A program made the translations under genes and the position numbers. The notes below the pieces were generated by a model that was given only the letters and a program-made list of their open reading frames with translations, was not told the DNA's origin and searched no databases. Positions 60,955-64,000 of a stretch of 64,000 nucleotides of DNA are shown here, piece by piece. The stretch covers positions 277,672-341,671 of the forward strand of contig DIYH01000030.1 of NCBI GenBank assembly GCA_002435755.1, written 5' to 3'. This DNA is from Flammeovirgaceae bacterium UBA6059. Its GTDB lineage: Bacteria; Bacteroidota; Bacteroidia; Cytophagales; Cyclobacteriaceae. Numbering within the stretch: the first letter of the stretch is position 1; the number at the start of each line of letters is the position of its first letter.

Positions 60955-62088
60955 ATGATATACGACTACATCATAGCAGGTGCAGGTTTGGGCGGATTAA
61001 GCTTCGCTCATCATCTCATCCACTCCCAGCGTCCATTTGAGCGTATTCTTATCATTGACAGAGATGACAAAAAGACAAATGACCGTACTTGGAGTTTTTG
61101 GTCTGAGGAACAACCTGAATATCATTGTGCCCACGGGCAACATTGGGAGCAGTTGGGCTTCATCTCAAATCACTTTTCAAAATTTGAGAATATCAATCCT
61201 TTCAAATATTACACAATAGACGGACTATCCTTTTACGAGGAGGTCCGCCAAGAAATTTCCAAAGATTCACGATTTCATTGGCTAAAAGCCGATGTAAAAC
61301 ATATTAGCTCTCATCTGGATGATGGTGTCGTTTCAACAAACCTAGGATTACATCATGGACAGGTCGTTATAGACAGTATTTCTCGACCCAAACTTGATGA
61401 TAATCATAGCATCAATGTTTGGCAGTCTTTCTTAGGCTGGACCATACAGACACATTCTCCATTATTCGATCCGGACAAGCCTATCTTGATGGACTTCCGG
61501 GTTACTCAAGCAGGTGCCGCTAGTTTTGTTTACGTCTTACCCTACTCTCCCAATCACGCGCTAGTAGAGTATACACAGTTCACCTCCACTAAAAGTATTG
61601 ACAAAGAGGCCTACGCTAGAGCGCTTAATCAATATCTTAAAAGGCATTGGGGTTTAACTGACTTTGGTATCGAAGATGAAGAAATCGGTCAGATACCAAT
61701 GACCAATCACGAATTCAATCCTCACCCATCAGAAAGAGTCCACCGTCTAGGTACGGCTGGTGGGGATACCAAGCCTACAACAGGCTACACATTCACAAAT
61801 GTGCAATCACATGTCAAAGCGATCTTGAACGAGCAAGTCCAAACCAGGGAGGACAAGACAAGGTTTGCTTTCTATGACACACTGTTATTGCAGATTATTC
61901 AGCAAAAACCTGAGCAGGTCAAACCTATCATGGAATACCTTTTTAAATCCCAACCATTTACTCGCGTGTTGAGATTTTTGGATGAAACGACACATCCGCT
62001 GGAGGAGATGATGATTTTTGGTCAATTACCTTGGGCACCCTTTATCAACAGTCTAACCAAAAAATGGAAGCATGACTATATTGGCTAA
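60955..62088 (+). CDS. crtY: Lycopene beta-cyclase
   Basis: 377 residues, flavoprotein-like enzyme turning lycopene to beta-carotene. N-terminal FAD-binding motif GAGLGGLSFAHHL; conserved cyclase motifs WSFWSEEQPE, GWTIQTHSPLFDPDKP with ILMDFRV, and GTAGGDTKPTTGYTF. Downstream of the rhodopsin gene and overlapping blh by 17 bases. Together they form the end of the retinal pathway; the earlier carotenoid genes (crtE, crtB, crtI) are not in the window. Confidence 0.95.
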   Translation: MIYDYIIAGAGLGGLSFAHHLIHSQRPFERILIIDRDDKKTNDRTWSFWSEEQPEYHCAHGQHWEQLGFISNHFSKFENINPFKYYTIDGLSFYEEVRQEISKDSRFHWLKADVKHISSHLDDGVVSTNLGLHHGQVVIDSISRPKLDDNHSINVWQSFLGWTIQTHSPLFDPDKPILMDFRVTQAGAASFVYVLPYSPNHALVEYTQFTSTKSIDKEAYARALNQYLKRHWGLTDFGIEDEEIGQIPMTNHEFNPHPSERVHRLGTAGGDTKPTTGYTFTNVQSHVKAILNEQVQTREDKTRFAFYDTLLLQIIQQKPEQVKPIMEYLFKSQPFTRVLRFLDETTHPLEEMMIFGQLPWAPFINSLTKKWKHDYIG

Positions 62089-63052
62089 GCTGCTGGTGAT
62101 GTTATTCTCACTCCTGCTATTTATGATCGTGGAAGGTACTATAGCAGAGTACGTCATCGCATTTACAATGATTGCACTGTTTGGGATACCGCATGGTGCA
62201 ACAGATCATACACTCTACTCACTTGAAGAACCTCAAAACAAATCCAAAGGGCTCAATTGGAAGTTCTTGGGGATTTATATAGTCGTCATGGCCGCCTATG
62301 CGGTGCTATGGTATGTTAGCCCATCCTTTTCATTTATTGCCTTCCTGCTCATGTCGGCGTTTCACTTTGGAGAAGCACAACTGGCGTACGCCGGCAAGCT
62401 CAAGATGATCAACTGGACTGCCGTGTTCAGTGGCTTATCATTCTTGATGATTCTCTTCCTACCTCACTCTGATGAAGTAAGTACGCATATAGTACCCTAC
62501 TTTGTAAGTGAGAGTGCTTATCAGCAATTTCTGGATTTAGGTGTGTACTTAACCGGTGTTTGTATTCTTGGTCTTGTACTGCTTCTTTTTCTTACCAGAA
62601 AACAGGTTATTACCAAGGAGGTCATAGATCTGATATTGGTTTTTGTAATTAGCTACAACACCAGCCTGTTATTCTCTTTTGCGGTATTCTTTGTATTCTG
62701 GCATTCTTGGGATGCTACTTCTATTCAGATCTTTAAAATCGGCACATTTAGAAAAGGATTTGACTTCAAAAGTTGGATGAAGGAGGCGGCTCCTTTTTCG
62801 CTTATCAGCTGGTTTGGAATAGCCCTGCTCTTGTGGCTGTCAACCTACTGGTCAATAAGTTGGCCTCTCATTACTCTTTTTTTTGTTATGGTCTCTATCA
62901 TCACCTTACCTCATGCCATTGTGATGAGTCGATTTTATAGTACCGATTATGCGACTAACTCAGATTCTTTTTCTTTTTCAGGGCCAGTGGGAAGTGAGAC
63001 TCCCGGAGGTAGATCTAAGATTGGCTCTGAGCTGAATATGCCGCCATCCTGA
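62072..63052 (+). CDS. blh: Beta-carotene 15,15'-dioxygenase (Brp/Blh family)
   Basis: 326 residues, about eight membrane helices, cleaves beta-carotene into two retinals. Conserved His in GIPHGATDH (His41, His46), SAFHFGEAQ (His98), VFWHSWD (His211) and TLPHAIVMSRFY (His281) provide the iron ligands. The Blh core ends near residue 288; the last ~38 residues run into the opposite-strand gene at 62947-63171 and look less conserved. Start overlaps crtY by 17 bases, so translation is coupled. Essential partner of the rhodopsin. Confidence 0.95.
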   Translation: MTILAKLLVMLFSLLLFMIVEGTIAEYVIAFTMIALFGIPHGATDHTLYSLEEPQNKSKGLNWKFLGIYIVVMAAYAVLWYVSPSFSFIAFLLMSAFHFGEAQLAYAGKLKMINWTAVFSGLSFLMILFLPHSDEVSTHIVPYFVSESAYQQFLDLGVYLTGVCILGLVLLLFLTRKQVITKEVIDLILVFVISYNTSLLFSFAVFFVFWHSWDATSIQIFKIGTFRKGFDFKSWMKEAAPFSLISWFGIALLLWLSTYWSISWPLITLFFVMVSIITLPHAIVMSRFYSTDYATNSDSFSFSGPVGSETPGGRSKIGSELNMPPS

Positions 63053-63171
63053 TCATCATCGTCATCTTCAGGCCTGAAGTTCTTGACAGCAATAATCACT
63101 TTGTAGACTAGAAAAATCAATACTCCAAGGACGAGCAGATAATCGGGGTGAGATTGCAAAAAATTGAGCAT
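62947..63171 (-). CDS. Small membrane protein with acidic tail, overlapping blh end
   Basis: 74 residues. One helix (about 10-29: DYLLVLGVLIFLVYKVIIAV) and then an acidic stretch FRPEDDDDDQDGG followed by PILDLPPGVSLP. The composition is protein-like, whereas the antisense end of blh is Ser/Gly-rich. The last 106 bases overlap the 3' end of blh convergently. Function unknown. Confidence 0.6.
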   Translation of the reverse strand: MLNFLQSHPDYLLVLGVLIFLVYKVIIAVKNFRPEDDDDDQDGGIFSSEPILDLPPGVSLPTGPEKEKESELVA

Positions 63172-63423
63172 AACAGCTTAAATGTACAAAACAGCCACAG
63201 CATTCAAAGTTTTTATAACAATATTCTCAATTAGATCTTCATTTCATTGAATACTGTTTAATCTTAGTAACCATCGGATTAAACAAGTGGACAAGATCGC
63301 CACAGATTATGACCGTAATCTTATGACTAACTGAATGGGCAACACTTGATCGAAGCTGTGATTTCATGTAACTTAATTAAGTGAATTTGATCCAATCAGT
63401 ATTCAGACTTAAACACCAATCTT
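63172..63423. other. AT-rich gap before the alkylation repair gene
   Basis: About 250 bases, no gene; promoters of the divergent flanking genes should lie here, none clearly visible. Confidence 0.4.
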
Positions 63424-64000
63424 ATGTCACTTAGCACCAAAGCCAAGGAAATAGTCAATCAAGTTGGCGGTTCAGAAACCAAGCTTGGTGACCTTAGAAA
63501 GATCGCTAAAGACATCAAGAAGGACCATGAGCTGGCACTCGAACTGTGGTCTTCAGGAGATTTTATGACCCGGCAATTGGCCATTTTAATCATGGATAAA
63601 AAGCTGCTTAGTATGGAGGTGATAGAACAATTGGATAATGACATTCAGCAACATTCCGAAAAAGAACGAAATGACTTGATTGACTGGCTTATGGCGAATC
63701 AACTCATGAAGGATAAGAAGACAACAGCACTTATTGAATCCTGGGAGCTTCACCCTTCATCTCTTCTACGAAGAGTCTATTGGTATTACCAAGGAAGATT
63801 GCGCTGGATGGGCAAAGTTCCCATAGATAATGCCATTGAATTACTTACCAGCATTGAAAAGAAGCAAGCCAATGAAGCTCCTGAAGTTCAGTGGGCTATG
63901 AATTTTACCGCAGCACAAATTGGTATTTTCGAATCGAAACATAGACCTAAGTGCATATCTATCGGTGAACAACTCGGTCTTTATAAGGATAAACCTGTTC
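63424..64000 (+). CDS. DNA alkylation repair protein (AlkD-like HEAT repeat), 3' end cut off by the window
   Basis: 192 codons visible, open to the right edge. Pattern GGSETKLGDLRKIAKDIKKDHELALELW and RQLAILIMDKKLLS is typical of AlkD-like DNA glycosylases built of HEAT repeats, which remove alkylated bases without base flipping. The catalytic Asp of AlkD lies further on than a simple motif would show, so activity cannot be judged. Starts at ATG 63424. Confidence 0.85.
   Translation, partial: MSLSTKAKEIVNQVGGSETKLGDLRKIAKDIKKDHELALELWSSGDFMTRQLAILIMDKKLLSMEVIEQLDNDIQQHSEKERNDLIDWLMANQLMKDKKTTALIESWELHPSSLLRRVYWYYQGRLRWMGKVPIDNAIELLTSIEKKQANEAPEVQWAMNFTAAQIGIFESKHRPKCISIGEQLGLYKDKPV

Noticed and set aside
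1..64000. CRISPR arrays, tRNA and rRNA genes
   Set aside because: No regularly spaced repeats and no cloverleaf or rRNA-like sequence were seen.

Overview
The window looks like a chromosomal piece of a marine Bacteroidota bacterium, most likely order Cytophagales. The pointers are an aerobic, proteorhodopsin-bearing gene set, many lipoproteins with Bacteroidota-like signal peptides, repeated PadR/FtsX-permease pairs, LVIVD, PD40 and sortilin-type BNR-repeat surface proteins, weak Shine-Dalgarno sequences, and moderate GC with AT-rich islands. No rRNA, tRNA or CRISPR array was seen.

Layout. 1-5100: the end of an aldo/keto reductase-Rid fusion, then an AT-rich accessory patch with a REP-associated tyrosine transposase (RAYT) between two REP hairpins, a lipoprotein, and a two-gene unit with an Sll1717-type P-loop ATPase. 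5100-12600: a secreted serpin, an M20 peptidase and small enzymes, mixed with decayed gene pieces (a DoxX tail, a piece of an aldo/keto reductase, the tail of an outer-membrane protein). 12800-14400: an orphan DUF4157 protein, as found among contractile-injection-system cargo, with an HExxH motif and a C80/caspase-like His/Cys domain. 14600-17700: a PadR/permease pair. 17950-25000: a TIR-domain stub cut by a relic IS110 element, a broken Crp-like gene, an SDR/AraC operon, two more REP hairpins, and a Septu-like defence pair. 25100-32200: a secreted protein and a PadR plus two-permease operon. 32200-46500: regulators, outer-membrane and lipoproteins, a third PadR/permease pair, a BCCT transporter and a nitrilase. 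46600-54840: a permease without PadR, a cyclophilin, a large BNR-repeat protein, a dienelactone-hydrolase-like enzyme and a DinB protein. 54840-57070: a compact minus-strand signalling operon (SpoIIE-type phosphatase, roadblock-like protein, minimal ABC-type ATPase, dual-specificity phosphatase). 57560-63171: an MBL hydrolase, a TPR lipoprotein and the light-harvesting locus: a DTE proton-pump rhodopsin, lycopene cyclase crtY and beta-carotene cleavage gene blh. The window ends inside a DNA alkylation repair gene.

How the genes work together. CrtY makes beta-carotene, Blh cleaves it to retinal, and the rhodopsin uses retinal; a hairpin after the rhodopsin gene could make its mRNA more abundant than that of the enzymes. 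The rhodopsin has glycine at the position that opens a carotenoid-antenna fenestration in xanthorhodopsin. The PadR/permease units each carry inverted or direct repeats at the PadR start, suggesting autoregulation; no ATPase partner for the permeases is encoded here. The accessory stretches hold defence genes and their wreckage.

The strongest unexplained signal is a 10-mer, TTCCGGTAGG, which I count 12 times on the two strands (about 0.1 expected by chance), plus 7 copies of its one-base variant TTCCGATAGG. It occurs in genes and between genes and behaves like a genome-wide signal word (uptake, recombination or protein-binding). Other candidates for new biology are the four-gene signalling operon and the DUF4157 cargo protein.
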